DNA from: Antrihabitans stalactiti
GTDB taxonomy: Bacteria; Actinomycetota; Actinomycetes; Mycobacteriales; Mycobacteriaceae
Assembly: GCF_012932915.1 (NCBI RefSeq)
Contig: NZ_VCQU01000014.1
Location: 104,960-168,959, forward strand
Direction of reading: 5' to 3'
Length of the DNA stretch: 64,000 bases
Below the pieces are notes generated by a model. The model saw only the letters and a list, made by a program, of their open reading frames with translations. It had not been told where the DNA came from and did not search any database. This document shows positions 14,942 through 24,812 of the stretch, in pieces. Both the position numbers and the translations under genes were made by a program. Position 1 is the stretch's first letter. Every line of letters starts with the position of its first letter.

Positions 14942-16282
14942 TCAGCGCGAGTGCCGCCCAGAGCTGCTGACCTTTGCGGCGGGCTCGGTGCCGCCGAGCG
15001 GTCGAGCGAGAATCACGGCGATAGCCGTCGTCAGCGGGACCGACAACGCAAGAGCCACACCACCGACCGACGATCGCGCAATCTCGATGGCGACGCCGTC
15101 GCTGGTCAGGACCTCACGGATCGAACGCCCGGACACACTGAAGAGCAACAACAGCGGTAGCGCACCACCGGCGTAGGCGAACACCAGGGTGTAGACGGTG
15201 CTGGCGATGTGGTCTCGACCGACTCGCATTGCGGCGGTGAAGATCTCGCGTCGAGTGGCGCCGTCGTCGAGGGCGGCCAATTCGAATGCCGTCGATGCCT
15301 GGGTGATCGTCACGTCGTTCAAGACGCCCAGCGAGCCGATGATGAAGCCTGCCAGGAGCAAGCCGGTGACGCTGACATGACCGAGATACACCTGCACGTT
15401 GGTGTTCTGGTCTTCGGACAGACCGGTCACATGCGTCATCCGGATCGCAATGTAGGACAGCACAGCAGCCACGACCATCGATGCCAGCGTGCCGAGCAGC
15501 GCCGAACTGGTCCGCAAGTTCCACCCGTGCGCCAGATACAACACGACGAACAGGATCGCGGCGCCGGCGACCAACGCGACCGGAATGGCCGGCTTGCCGT
15601 CCAGGAGCGCAGGCATGAGAAAGACGACCAGCACCACGAACGCGAAGATCAGGCCGAGAACAGCTCGCACGCCTCGCCACCGGGCTACCGCGGCGATGAC
15701 AGCCAGAAAGACGAGCGCGACAACCGTCAGCGGAAAGCCGCGCGAATAGTCGCTGAAGCCGTACATGGTTTTGCCGTCCTGCCCGACCGCGCGGACCAGG
15801 CGGACGTGCTCGCCGACGCGTAGGTCCGGTTGACCTGGACCGAGGACGAACTCCTTGGTGTTGCCGGGATCTTGCTGGCTTTCAAGGAGGGTCTTGGCGC
15901 CTTCGTTGGGACCGGAGTCGATCCTGACGACGCTGCTCTGACATTTGAACGGCGTTTCTGGAGCCTTCTCCGGACTGCCGGTGAATACGGCGCCCAGCGA
16001 CGGACTGCTGCACGAACTGATGGCTTGCTCGATCACCGTGCCTGCTTCGGTCTGGATCGCCCCACCGGTCGGGCTTTGCAGGGGGAGCGGAATCGCGACA
16101 TCGTGGCGGTCGGGCCACAGCACCACCGCGCCGATGAGGACAAGGAGTCCGGCGCCAGTCAACAAGGCCACGACGATGTTTCGCGCCATGCGACCGAGCG
16201 GAACTGGTCCGTCATGGCTATGGCCGTGACCGTGGCCCTGCGACGTGATTCGGTCCAGAGCTTTACGAGGTTCGCGAGGCAC
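14942..16282 (-). CDS. YibE/F-like multi-pass membrane protein
   Basis: The 446-residue protein has a His-rich cytoplasmic N-terminus (GHGHGHSHDG), one membrane helix, an extracytoplasmic beta-rich domain of ~130 residues, and then about seven membrane helices. The core ending GVLNDVTITQASTAFEL and the large hydrophobic C-terminal part match the YibE/F family. Members are conserved in Gram-positive bacteria, but their transport role is unproven. The His-rich start could bind metal. The gene is convergent with the Hsp70-like gene (8 bp between stops) and starts with GTG. Confidence 0.8.
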   Translation of the reverse strand: MPREPRKALDRITSQGHGHGHSHDGPVPLGRMARNIVVALLTGAGLLVLIGAVVLWPDRHDVAIPLPLQSPTGGAIQTEAGTVIEQAISSCSSPSLGAVFTGSPEKAPETPFKCQSSVVRIDSGPNEGAKTLLESQQDPGNTKEFVLGPGQPDLRVGEHVRLVRAVGQDGKTMYGFSDYSRGFPLTVVALVFLAVIAAVARWRGVRAVLGLIFAFVVLVVFLMPALLDGKPAIPVALVAGAAILFVVLYLAHGWNLRTSSALLGTLASMVVAAVLSYIAIRMTHVTGLSEDQNTNVQVYLGHVSVTGLLLAGFIIGSLGVLNDVTITQASTAFELAALDDGATRREIFTAAMRVGRDHIASTVYTLVFAYAGGALPLLLLFSVSGRSIREVLTSDGVAIEIARSSVGGVALALSVPLTTAIAVILARPLGGTEPAAKVSSSGRHSR

Positions 16283-16444
16283 GGGCTCAGCGTAGTGATT
16301 TATCTCTTGGCACTCAGCTGACGCGGCCCAATGAAATCGGGCGAGTGATGAGGAAGTTTAGGGGGTGGCGGAGAGCAGGGGGGGATGTCCCCGCCACCCG
16401 GCTCGGGCGGCCCAGGGGGGGTGGGCGGCCGGAACCGGCACCCA

Positions 16445-16479
16445 AGGTGCCGAGGACCAATGTACAGGATTCGGCACCT
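16445..16479 (-). terminator. Hairpin downstream of the aminotransferase gene
   Basis: AGGTGCCGA and TCGGCACCT form a 9-bp perfect stem 25 bp after the aminotransferase stop. There is no T tract. A second GC-rich stem (GGGTGGCGG / CCGCCACCC, about 16363-16400) lies between here and the YibE/F gene start. Confidence 0.5.
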
Positions 16480-16503
16480 GGTTGCGTCTGTTGGGTCGGC
16501 GGT

Positions 16504-17778
16504 TTATTGCGAATAGCTCGCGAGGAAGTTGCCGAATCGCTCGATTGCGACAGCGAGGTCGCGGGCCCACGGCAACGTGACAATCCGCAAATGATCATGG
16601 TGCGGCCAGTTGAAGCCGGTGCCCTGGACCACCAGGATCTTCTCCTGCAACAGCAGATCTTGCACGAGCTTTTCGTCGTCGTAGATCTCGTGCACTTCGG
16701 GGTCCAGCCGAGGGAATGCGTAGAGCGCTCCGCGCGGTTTGACGCACGACACCCCGGGGATCTGGTTCAGTCGCTCCCACGCGACGTCGCGCTGCTCGAG
16801 TAGGCGACCGCCGGGAAGGATGAGGTCCTCGATGCTCTGGTGACCGCCCAGTGCGACCTGAATCGCGTGCTGAGCGGGAACGTTCGGGCACAGCCGGGAC
16901 GACGCGAGCAGATCGATACCCTCGAGGAATCCTGCCGCGTGTTCTTTCGGCCCGGTGATCGCCAGCCAGCCCGCTCGGTAACCCGCGACGCGGTAAGCCT
17001 TCGACAGCCCGTTGTAGGTGAGGCAGAGCAGATCCGGGGCGAGCGAAGCGAGGCTGATGTGCTTGGCGTCGTCGTAGAGGATCTTGTCGTAGATCTCGTC
17101 GGCCAACAGCAGCAGTTGGTGCCTGCGCGCGATATCGACAATCTGGGTCAGCACTTCGGCCGAGTACACCGCACCCGTGGGGTTGTTCGGATTGATCACC
17201 AAGAGCGCCTTGGTCTTCGGGGTGATCTTTGCTTCGATGTCCGCGATATCAGGCTGCCAACCGGTCGATTCGTCGCACATGTAATGGACCGGAGTGCCGC
17301 CCGCGAGGGCAGTCATCGCAGTCCATAACGGGTAGTCCGGCGCAGGGATCAGCACTTCGTCGCCGTTGTCGAGCAGCGCTTGCATCGTGATAGTGATCAG
17401 CTCGGACACGCCGTTACCGAGGTAGACGGAGTCGACATCGAGTTCGGGGAAGCCGGGTACGAGTTCGTAGCGCGTCACGATGGCGCGACGAGCGGACAGG
17501 ATGCCCTTGGATTCGGAGTAGCCCTGCGCGTACGGGAGCGCCGCGATGATGTCCCGCATGATGACGTCGGGCGCTTCGAATCCGAATGGAGCCGGGTTGC
17601 CGATGTTCAGCTTGAGGATGCGGTGACCCTCGGCCTCCAACCGTGCGGCATGGGCATGGACCGGGCCACGGATCTCGTACACAACGTTCTGCAGCTTGGT
17701 GGACTGCTCGAGAACGCGAGGCGGATGGGCGTGCGGGTGATGCCGCTTCGGCGGATTTCCAGTGCTCACCTGATACAT
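16504..17778 (-). CDS. aspC: PLP-dependent aminotransferase (AspC/AlaA type)
   Basis: The 424-residue fold-type I aminotransferase is very close to Rv0337c (AspC). It contains LNIGNPAPFGFEAPDVI, YAQGYSESKGILSARRA, the substrate-side PDYPLW, NPNNPTGAVYS, DEIYDKILYD with the pyridine-binding Asp, and NGLSKAYRVAGYRAGW with the PLP Lys. It transfers amino groups between glutamate and oxaloacetate or pyruvate; alanine transaminase activity is equally possible for this subgroup. ATG 17778 was chosen because the upstream extension is not family-like; GTG 17769 is an alternative. It is divergent from a peptidase gene 46 bp away. Confidence 0.92.
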   Translation of the reverse strand: MYQVSTGNPPKRHHPHAHPPRVLEQSTKLQNVVYEIRGPVHAHAARLEAEGHRILKLNIGNPAPFGFEAPDVIMRDIIAALPYAQGYSESKGILSARRAIVTRYELVPGFPELDVDSVYLGNGVSELITITMQALLDNGDEVLIPAPDYPLWTAMTALAGGTPVHYMCDESTGWQPDIADIEAKITPKTKALLVINPNNPTGAVYSAEVLTQIVDIARRHQLLLLADEIYDKILYDDAKHISLASLAPDLLCLTYNGLSKAYRVAGYRAGWLAITGPKEHAAGFLEGIDLLASSRLCPNVPAQHAIQVALGGHQSIEDLILPGGRLLEQRDVAWERLNQIPGVSCVKPRGALYAFPRLDPEVHEIYDDEKLVQDLLLQEKILVVQGTGFNWPHHDHLRIVTLPWARDLAVAIERFGNFLASYSQ

Positions 17779-17824
17779 GGTGCCACCCGATGTCCACATC
17801 TTTACCTGCGAATAGGCTTGGGAG

Positions 17825-19780
17825 GTGTCCCGAACCGCGCCGTATGGCTCTTGGCGTTCGCCTATCACCGCTGCTGACGTCGCTGCGAGTGGTCATCCGG
17901 TCGAGGGTGGGATGTTCGTCGGCGAGCAAGTGTGGTGGGCGGAGATACGCACCCTCGAAGGTGGCCGATCGGCGATCAGGTCCGGGGATGTGGACTACCC
18001 GAACGACGTCCTGCCCGCCCCGTGGAATGCGCGTAACAGGGTCCACGAATACGGCGGCGGCGCCTGGACCGTCACGCAGACCGGAACAGTCGTTTTCACC
18101 GAGTTCAGCGACCAACGGATATATGTGCTGGAAACGCAGTCACATCGTCGATCACCACGACCGTTGACGCCGCGACCGGCGGTTCCGGGCGCAATCCGCT
18201 ATGCCGAGCTTGCCGTTCGCGGGACCGATGTCTGGTGCGTCCGCGAAACACACGGCGAGACGATCACGCGTGAGATCTGCGTAGTTCCTCTCGACGGTTC
18301 GGCGGCGTTCGATGCGTCGCAGGTCCGCGTGGTTGTCGGTGGGTCCAACTTCTTGGCGTATCCGCGGGTGTCACCTTCGGGTGACGCACTCGCATGGATT
18401 GCATGGAACCATCCGCAAATGCCGTGGGATGGCACGGAATTGCGCGTTGCGTCGATCGGTCCTGACGGCACGTGCAGTGAACCGACGACTATTGCCGGCG
18501 GCGCCGAGGAATCGGTGCTGCAACCAGAGTGGGCAAGCGACGACACGCTCTACTTCCTCAACGATCGCCACGGATTCTGGAATCTGTTCAGCGCGCAACG
18601 CGATGGCTCGTCCGCAACCCGTATCTATGCGACAGATGCCGACATCGGCGGACCGCTGTGGCGCCTCGGCACGCAGTGGTATCGGCCGCTGCCTGACGGA
18701 AAACTGTTGGTGGTAGCCACCTTCGGTGCCGATTCGCTTTTGTTGGTCGATCCACAGTCGGGCTCTGCCGACAAGGTCGAGATCGGTGACATCGCTACGA
18801 TCGAACTCGCCGACGTGCGCGCAAGCCAGGTGTTGTTGCGGTGCGGCGGTGCGCAAATCCCGTCGGGACTTCGCATTCTCGACCTGGAGACAGGCGAACT
18901 CGACGATGTCCGATTGTCTGCCGATTCGTCCCCGGACGTCGCGTATCTTCCTGCGGCGCAGACGGTCACGTTTCACGGTCCGTCGCGTGAGGTTCATGCC
19001 GTCGTGTATCCGCCGACGAACCCGGATTTCGACGGACCAGCCGACGAACTTCCTCCGTTCGTAGCGTTCGTCCATGGTGGTCCGACGGCGCACGTGTCGC
19101 CGGGCGTGAACTTGGTCTACGCCTATTTCACCAGCAGGGGCATCGGAATCATCGACGTCAACTACGGCGGCTCGACCGGATACGGCCGGGAGTACCGCAA
19201 CCGGCTTCGTGGTGAGTGGGGCGTCGTCGATGTCGAAGACACCATCGCCGCGGTCCGTGGGTTGGTGTGCGCGGGGCTCGCTGATCCGAAACGGCTCGCA
19301 ATCGAAGGCGGGTCGGCAGGCGGTTGGACCGTGTTGTCGGCGCTCACCAGCTCGGACGTATTCGCTTGCGGGGCATCTTATTACGGAGTCGCCGAGCTGG
19401 AAGCGTTCGTCAGCGAGACGCACGATTTCGAATCGCGGTATCTCGATGGGCTGGTCGGTCCGCTGCCCGAGGCGCTCGATCTGTACCGCACGCGTGCGCC
19501 GGTCAACAACGTCGATCGGCTGGAGTGCCCGGTACTCCTGCTGCAGGGCTTGTCCGACCCCATCGTGCCACCGTCGCAGGCGGAGTGTTTTCGAGAAGCC
19601 ATGGTGCGCAAGGGTATTCCGCATGCCTACCTCGCCTATCCAGGCGAGGCGCACGGTCTGCGCAGGGTCGGCAATCAGATCAGCTCTCGCGAAGCCGAAT
19701 TGTCGTTCTACGGCCAGGTACTGGGCTTCGCGACGCCCGGTGTGCCCAAATTGGAGTTGTGGCGGCCGCGAACTGCCTAG
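17825..19780 (+). CDS. S9-family serine peptidase (acylaminoacyl-/dipeptidyl-peptidase type)
   Basis: The 651-residue protein has an N-terminal beta-propeller with repeated WSxD-like blades (for example WASDDTLYFLNDRHGFWNLF). A C-terminal alpha/beta hydrolase follows. The catalytic triad is visible: Ser about 497 in EGGSAGGWT, Asp about 578 in QGLSDPIVPP and His about 610 in GEAHGL. STGYGREYRNRLRGEWG is the usual approach to the nucleophile elbow. There is no signal peptide, so it is cytosolic and likely trims oligopeptides. The GTG start is 46 bp from the divergent aminotransferase gene. Confidence 0.92.
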   Translation: MSRTAPYGSWRSPITAADVAASGHPVEGGMFVGEQVWWAEIRTLEGGRSAIRSGDVDYPNDVLPAPWNARNRVHEYGGGAWTVTQTGTVVFTEFSDQRIYVLETQSHRRSPRPLTPRPAVPGAIRYAELAVRGTDVWCVRETHGETITREICVVPLDGSAAFDASQVRVVVGGSNFLAYPRVSPSGDALAWIAWNHPQMPWDGTELRVASIGPDGTCSEPTTIAGGAEESVLQPEWASDDTLYFLNDRHGFWNLFSAQRDGSSATRIYATDADIGGPLWRLGTQWYRPLPDGKLLVVATFGADSLLLVDPQSGSADKVEIGDIATIELADVRASQVLLRCGGAQIPSGLRILDLETGELDDVRLSADSSPDVAYLPAAQTVTFHGPSREVHAVVYPPTNPDFDGPADELPPFVAFVHGGPTAHVSPGVNLVYAYFTSRGIGIIDVNYGGSTGYGREYRNRLRGEWGVVDVEDTIAAVRGLVCAGLADPKRLAIEGGSAGGWTVLSALTSSDVFACGASYYGVAELEAFVSETHDFESRYLDGLVGPLPEALDLYRTRAPVNNVDRLECPVLLLQGLSDPIVPPSQAECFREAMVRKGIPHAYLAYPGEAHGLRRVGNQISSREAELSFYGQVLGFATPGVPKLELWRPRTA

Positions 19781-19857
19781 ACGCGGAGCTTGCGGAGCGA
19801 CCATTCAATATCTTGGACGAGTCTCGAAGAATGAGAGACACGGCCTAGTCTTGTTCC

Positions 19858-20799
19858 ATGACCGAGACGGTTGTCGAGACGAAGACGTATCCGATTTCCT
19901 TCGGTGACTACCGAGCTCGTGCAATTTCGCTGGGTGCCGGCCTACACGTGCTGGAACGGATCGTCGACGGCCAGTGGCTCCAACTCACCGAAACGTACGA
20001 CCCGGCATCGAAGCCGCCGCTCGGCTCCGGAATGACGCTGGCGCCGTGGCCGAACCGCATCAGGGACGGAAAGTTCGAGTTCGGCGGCACCTCCCACCAA
20101 CTCGACATCACCGAGCCGGCGGCGAACAACGCGATTCACGGTCTGGTTCGCCGGCGCAATTGGGACCTCGTCGAGCACTCGGAAGCGCGGGTGGAGCAAT
20201 CGATCGAGGTTGGTCAGCATCCGGGTTGGCCCTATGCGCTCCGGCTGACCGTCACGCACGAACTTGGTGACAACGGCCTGACGGTGACGCATACGGCAAC
20301 GAACGAAGGATCCGAGGCCGCACCGTTCGGACTCGGCGTCCATCCATTCATTCGAGTCGGCGACGTACCTAACGCCGACTGCACGCTGGAGATTGCGGCT
20401 ACGTCGTATTTGCCCTTGGACCCGACGCGTAATCTGCCGGACGGTCCACCGCAGCCCGTGGCCGGCACCGAGAACGACTTCACCACGCCGCGCTCGCTGG
20501 CAGGGGTGTGGCTCGATACGCCGTTCACCGGCCTCGTGCCTGATGCGTCCGGCATTGCCCGGCATGTTCTGCGTGCTCCCGATGGATCTGCAACCGCGTT
20601 GTGGTCCGACGCCGCATTCGGGTGGGTGCAGGTATTCACTGCCTATCCAGAGCGCGGCAAGCCGTACCTGAACCGCGACCTTGCGCTGGCCGTCGAGCCC
20701 ATGACGTGCCCGCCCGACGCCTTCAATTCTGGGCTGGATGTGGTCGTCCTCGAGCCCGGCAAGACCTGGTCTGGAAGTTGGGGTGTTACTGGCGAGTAA
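19858..20799 (+). CDS. Aldose 1-epimerase family protein
   Basis: The 313-residue galactose-mutarotase-like fold shows the conserved catalytic positions. NAIHGLVRRRNWDL has one His, GLGVHPFIRVG the second, and LAVEPMTCPPDAFNSG the catalytic Glu, in the YihR-type spelling. APWPNRIRDGKF is the substrate-binding Arg region. These enzymes interconvert alpha and beta anomers of hexoses. The sugar specificity is not visible. It follows the S9 peptidase gene by 77 bp on the same strand. Confidence 0.9.
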   Translation: MTETVVETKTYPISFGDYRARAISLGAGLHVLERIVDGQWLQLTETYDPASKPPLGSGMTLAPWPNRIRDGKFEFGGTSHQLDITEPAANNAIHGLVRRRNWDLVEHSEARVEQSIEVGQHPGWPYALRLTVTHELGDNGLTVTHTATNEGSEAAPFGLGVHPFIRVGDVPNADCTLEIAATSYLPLDPTRNLPDGPPQPVAGTENDFTTPRSLAGVWLDTPFTGLVPDASGIARHVLRAPDGSATALWSDAAFGWVQVFTAYPERGKPYLNRDLALAVEPMTCPPDAFNSGLDVVVLEPGKTWSGSWGVTGE

Positions 20800-20897
20800 C
20801 ATAGTGGGCGTGGCGCAGGTCACTCGATTGTTCGCAACGCTGGCTTACGTACTACGTTATGGACCGAACAGATGTGTCGTATGAGGTGGAGGTTGCA

Positions 20898-23813
20898 ATG
20901 CTGCTGACTCTGATCGTTGGCCTGCTGGGGACCGCTGTGGTCCTCGCTCTGGCCGCGAAGCGCGTGCGGTGGCTCTTCGAACTCATATCGTCGGGCAAGA
21001 AGGCCGGCGGTCGCGTCGAGCCGGTCGGTCCGCGCCTGGCTACGCAGCTCACCGAAGTTGCCGGCCAGAAGAAGCTGTTGAAGTGGACCGTTCCCGGCAT
21101 CGCGCACTTCTTCACGATGTGGGCCTTCCTCATCATGTCGTCGGTCTACTTCGAGGCCTATGGCGCGCTCTTCAACGAGCACTTCCAGATCCCGTTGCTC
21201 GGCCGCCTGCATGTGTTGCCTGCCTTGGGCTTCCTCCAGGACTTCATCGCCGTGGCGTGTGCGCTGTCGCTCGGCGTCTTCGCAATCATCCGAGTTCGGA
21301 ATGCTCCGGAGCACAAGAAGCGTGGCTCACGCTTCTACGGCAGCCACCTCGGCGGCGCCTGGCTGATCCTGATCATGATCTTCAACGTCGTCTGGACGAT
21401 GTTCCTGTTCCGTGGCGCAGCGTCGGCCGCAGGTCATTCGCCGTACGGTAAAGAGGCTTTCCTGTCCTACGGCATCGGACGGCTGCTGAGTCCGCTCGGC
21501 CAGGACACCAACAACGTGCTCGACCGCGTCGGGTTGCTCCTGCACATCGGCGTCATGCTCGTCTTCCTCATCATCGTGCTGCACTCCAAGCACCTGCACA
21601 TCTTCCTCGCGCCGGTCAACGTCGGCGCCAAGCGACTTCCGAACGCGCTCGGCCCCTTGCTGCCTGTCGAGTCCGACGGCAAGCCCATCGACTTCGAAGA
21701 TCCAGGCGAAGACGACATCATGGGTCGCGGCAAGATCGAGGACTTCACGTGGAAAGGCATGCTCGACTTCGCGACCTGCACCGAGTGTGGGCGTTGTCAG
21801 TCGCAGTGCCCGGCATGGAATACCGGCAAGCCGTTGTCGCCCAAGCTGGTGATCATGAACCTTCGCGACCACATGTTCGCGAAGGCGCCGTACATGATCG
21901 AGGGCAAGCCGCGACCCGAAGAGGGCTCGGTAGAGATCAAGGTCGACGCACACGACGACGATCCGCATCACGTTCCGGAGTCCGGCTTCGAGCGGATCAT
22001 GGGTCACGGTCCCGAGCAGGCAGTCCGGCCCTTGGTCGGCACCCTCGAGCAGGGTGGCGTCATCGATCCTGATGTGCTGTGGTCGTGCACGTCGTGTGGT
22101 GCGTGCGTCGAACAGTGCCCGGTCGATATCGAGCACATCGACCACATCATCGACATGCGTCGCTACCAGGTGATGATGGAGTCGGAGTTCCCCGGCGAAC
22201 TCGGCACCGTCTTCCGCAACCTGGAAAACAAGGGCAACCCCTGGGGCCAGAACAACTCCGGCCGCCTGGATTGGGCGAAGGACCTCGGCTTCGACGTCCC
22301 GGTCTACGACGGTGTTCTGGGCGAAGACGTCGAATACCTGTACTGGATCGGGTGCGCAGGCGCATTCGACGACAAGGCGAAGAAGACCGTTCAGGCCACG
22401 GCGGAGCTGCTGTACCGCGCCGACGTGAACTACGTGGTCCTCGGCTTGGACGAGACCTGCACCGGCGACTCGGCTCGCCGCGCCGGTAACGAATTCCTGT
22501 TTCAGCAATTGGCCGCGCAGACCATCGAGACACTCAACGGAGTGTTCGAGGGGCGCGAGCAGGTTCGACGCAAGATCGTCACGACGTGCCCGCACTGCAT
22601 GAACACCCTCGGTCGCGAATACCCGCAGCTGGACGGTCACTACGACGTCGTGCACCACACGCAGCTGCTGAACAAGCTGGTCCGCGATCGCAAGCTCGTA
22701 CCGGTCAAGCCCGCCGACCCCACGGCGACGGTTACCTACCACGACCCGTGCTACTTGGGTCGGCACAACAAGGTCTACACACCGCCGCGTGAGCTGATCG
22801 ATGCCACCGGAATGACGCAGGCCGAGATGCCACGGCACGGCGACCGCTCGTTCTGCTGTGGTGCCGGTGGCGCGCGGATGTGGATGGAAGAGCACATCGG
22901 CAAGCGCATCAACCTCGACCGGGTCGACGAAGCGATCGACACCGGAGCAGGCACTGTCGTCACCGGTTGCCCGTTCTGCAAGGTGATGGTCGACGACGGA
23001 CTCACCCAGCGTGCCGACGAAGGCACGGGTGTCGGTGTCGGCGTGACCGACGTGTCGCAACTGCTGCTCGAATCGGTCAAACGCGGTGCGCCGGAACTGC
23101 CGGTCTTCGCTCCGCGCAAGGCACCTGAAAAGCCCAAGGCGGCGCCCGCCCCGGCTGCGGCCAAGACCGCGGTCGCAGAGCCTGCCGCTGAGCCTGCGGC
23201 AGCGGCTCAGGCCACCGCAGCACCCGCGAAGGCCGCGCCGGCCAAGGGTCTGCAGATGAAGGGCATCGCGAAGAAGCCAGGGGCGAAAGCACCTGGTGCG
23301 AAAGCTGCCGCGGCGCCTGCCCCGGCTGCGACCGAAGCGGCGACACCTGAGGTCAAGCCCAAGGGTCTCGGACTTGCCGGCGGAGCCAAGGCGCCAGGTG
23401 GCGGTCTGAAGATGAAGGCTGCGGCCAAGGCTCCCGGCGCAAAGGCACCTGCTGCACCGGCGCCTGCGGAGGCCTCGGTGGAGGCACCTGCGGCCGCTCC
23501 GGCAGAATCGGCGGCTCCCGCCGAGGCGTCGCTGCCGACGGTGAAGCCGAAGGGTCTTGCCGTGAAGTCGGGCTTCAAGAAGCCGGGTGCACGAACGAGC
23601 GCTCCTGCGGCTCCGGCGCAAGACGCACCCGCCGAAGAAGCACCTGTCAAGGAACCTGCGGTCGAAGAAGCGACCGTTGCCGAGGCTCCAGCGGCTGAGG
23701 CAGCGCCTGCACCAGAGTCGGCGGCGCCGGCAGAGGCAGTCGCACCGCCAGCCGCCAAGCCAGGCGGCCTCGGGTTCAAGTCCGGAGCGAAGGCGCCGGG
23801 TAGAAAGCAGTAG
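20898..23813 (+). CDS. Membrane-bound FeS oxidoreductase (Rv0338c-like)
   Basis: The ~971-residue protein combines five N-terminal membrane helices resembling a nitrate-reductase gamma/haem-b anchor, two [4Fe-4S] motifs (CTECGRCQSQCP and CTSCGACVEQCP), and two Cys-rich CCG domains of heterodisulfide-reductase type (YWIGCAGAFD...CTGDSARRAGN and FCCGAGGARMWMEE). It matches Rv0338c, an essential protein thought to pass electrons at the membrane. ATG 20898 follows AGGTGGAGG; an ATG at 20859 lacks such a site. The last ~250 residues are Ala/Pro/Lys low-complexity with repeated KPKGL...AGGAKAPG units, so it is longer than Rv0338c. A strong terminator follows. Confidence 0.9.
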   Translation: MLLTLIVGLLGTAVVLALAAKRVRWLFELISSGKKAGGRVEPVGPRLATQLTEVAGQKKLLKWTVPGIAHFFTMWAFLIMSSVYFEAYGALFNEHFQIPLLGRLHVLPALGFLQDFIAVACALSLGVFAIIRVRNAPEHKKRGSRFYGSHLGGAWLILIMIFNVVWTMFLFRGAASAAGHSPYGKEAFLSYGIGRLLSPLGQDTNNVLDRVGLLLHIGVMLVFLIIVLHSKHLHIFLAPVNVGAKRLPNALGPLLPVESDGKPIDFEDPGEDDIMGRGKIEDFTWKGMLDFATCTECGRCQSQCPAWNTGKPLSPKLVIMNLRDHMFAKAPYMIEGKPRPEEGSVEIKVDAHDDDPHHVPESGFERIMGHGPEQAVRPLVGTLEQGGVIDPDVLWSCTSCGACVEQCPVDIEHIDHIIDMRRYQVMMESEFPGELGTVFRNLENKGNPWGQNNSGRLDWAKDLGFDVPVYDGVLGEDVEYLYWIGCAGAFDDKAKKTVQATAELLYRADVNYVVLGLDETCTGDSARRAGNEFLFQQLAAQTIETLNGVFEGREQVRRKIVTTCPHCMNTLGREYPQLDGHYDVVHHTQLLNKLVRDRKLVPVKPADPTATVTYHDPCYLGRHNKVYTPPRELIDATGMTQAEMPRHGDRSFCCGAGGARMWMEEHIGKRINLDRVDEAIDTGAGTVVTGCPFCKVMVDDGLTQRADEGTGVGVGVTDVSQLLLESVKRGAPELPVFAPRKAPEKPKAAPAPAAAKTAVAEPAAEPAAAAQATAAPAKAAPAKGLQMKGIAKKPGAKAPGAKAAAAPAPAATEAATPEVKPKGLGLAGGAKAPGGGLKMKAAAKAPGAKAPAAPAPAEASVEAPAAAPAESAAPAEASLPTVKPKGLAVKSGFKKPGARTSAPAAPAQDAPAEEAPVKEPAVEEATVAEAPAAEAAPAPESAAPAEAVAPPAAKPGGLGFKSGAKAPGRKQ

Positions 23814-23834
23814 TAGTTAGCTAGTAGCAACAAA

Positions 23835-23897
23835 GTTATCGCCCGGTGAATCGAAAAGTTAACCGGGCGATAACCTTTGTTTTGGGGCTTTTTTTGT
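23835..23897 (+). terminator. Rho-independent terminator
   Basis: A 12-bp perfect stem (GTTATCGCCCGG / CCGGGCGATAAC) with a 16-base loop is followed by T-rich sequence that ends in seven T. It ends the FeS oxidoreductase transcript. The remaining 230 bp up to the next gene contain one more small hairpin (TGCAAGC / GCTTGCA, 23921-23938) and no gene. Confidence 0.9.
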
Positions 23898-24130
23898 ACT
23901 CTGAGACCAGTCATGCCTCGTGCAAGCCCCTGCTTGCAACGTGGCCGAGACATAAACGTTACAGAGGCTCGCTTCTGGGTCACGATTCGGCTACGCTGAC
24001 CCTCACCTGTCCGGCGTGGCCAGCCTCACACTTGTCGGGACTCGTGTACCAAATGGGTAGGACGCGAAGTTTTCACTTCGGCGTTCGTGGCTGAGCTCGC
24101 CGGGTACTGATGAGGGAGTGGGAAATTAGA

Positions 24131-24799
24131 ATGAACACGCGCAAGATCACCGTGGCAGCGGTGTTCGTAATTGCCGCAATGGGCTTGGGGGCAGGAACTT
24201 CGTATGCAGATCCGGCAGTCAAGGACGTTAGCTACGAAACCAAACTGGTGGACAAATCTGTCGTGACGACCCTTGATGCGGGAATGTTCAGCATTAATGC
24301 GGACGGCAAGACTTTCGATATCAAGGACGGTGCAGGTCAGGTTCTCGTGACGATGCCGCTGGCTTACACCGCGGGGCCGCTCGAGTTTCCGATCGCACAC
24401 GAAGTTAGTGCCGACAATCGGACGCTGAAGCTGACACCGTCTACGGACGTCCTCAGTGCGCGGCCTGCTCTGGTGAAGCCGGTGGCGTCGGTTATCGAAG
24501 ACAACCGCGCACGGGCCGAATTTGCTACTCAGCTCGGTATTGCTACAGCGATCGGCGGTCTGATCGGTACTGGCATTGGTGCCGTTGCAGGCGGAATTCT
24601 CGGCGCCGCCGGGATCTTGGGCGGCCCAGCCGTTCTCCTGACCGTCTTAACCGGGATCGCAAGTGGTGCTGCAGTCGGCGGAATCGCAGGAACGATTGTG
24701 GCCGGAGGGCCGACGCTCATCGCCGCCGGCATCGACTTGGTCAGCACACTCATCGCTCCCCCGGGCACGACGAGGTTCAATTACGTTGAGCCGAGGTAA
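24131..24799 (+). CDS. Secreted protein with C-terminal glycine-zipper hydrophobic region
   Basis: The 222-residue protein has a clear signal peptide (KITVAAVFVIAAMGLGAGTSYA, cleavage likely after SYA). A ~100-residue hydrophilic beta-rich domain follows (MFSINADGKTFDIKDGAGQV). The C-terminal ~90 residues are Gly/Ala-rich and hydrophobic (IGGLIGTGIGAVAGGILGAAG), a glycine-zipper pattern that inserts into or oligomerises in membranes. Similar small exported proteins are common in Rhodococcus and Nocardia, without known function. GGGAGTGGGAAA precedes ATG 24131. In a mycolate organism it may reach the outer membrane, which is inference. Confidence 0.75.
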   Translation: MNTRKITVAAVFVIAAMGLGAGTSYADPAVKDVSYETKLVDKSVVTTLDAGMFSINADGKTFDIKDGAGQVLVTMPLAYTAGPLEFPIAHEVSADNRTLKLTPSTDVLSARPALVKPVASVIEDNRARAEFATQLGIATAIGGLIGTGIGAVAGGILGAAGILGGPAVLLTVLTGIASGAAVGGIAGTIVAGGPTLIAAGIDLVSTLIAPPGTTRFNYVEPR

Positions 24800-24812
24800 C
24801 TCTCCCTAGAAC

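Noticed and set aside
18371..19804. 477-codon minus-strand open frame
   Set aside because: It is antisense to the S9 peptidase, whose catalytic triad and motifs are intact; no family-like sequence in the shadow.
21327..23621. 764-codon minus-strand open frame
   Set aside because: It lies entirely opposite the FeS oxidoreductase gene. Its composition (Arg/His/Leu/Val without motifs) is that of an antisense shadow in high-GC DNA.
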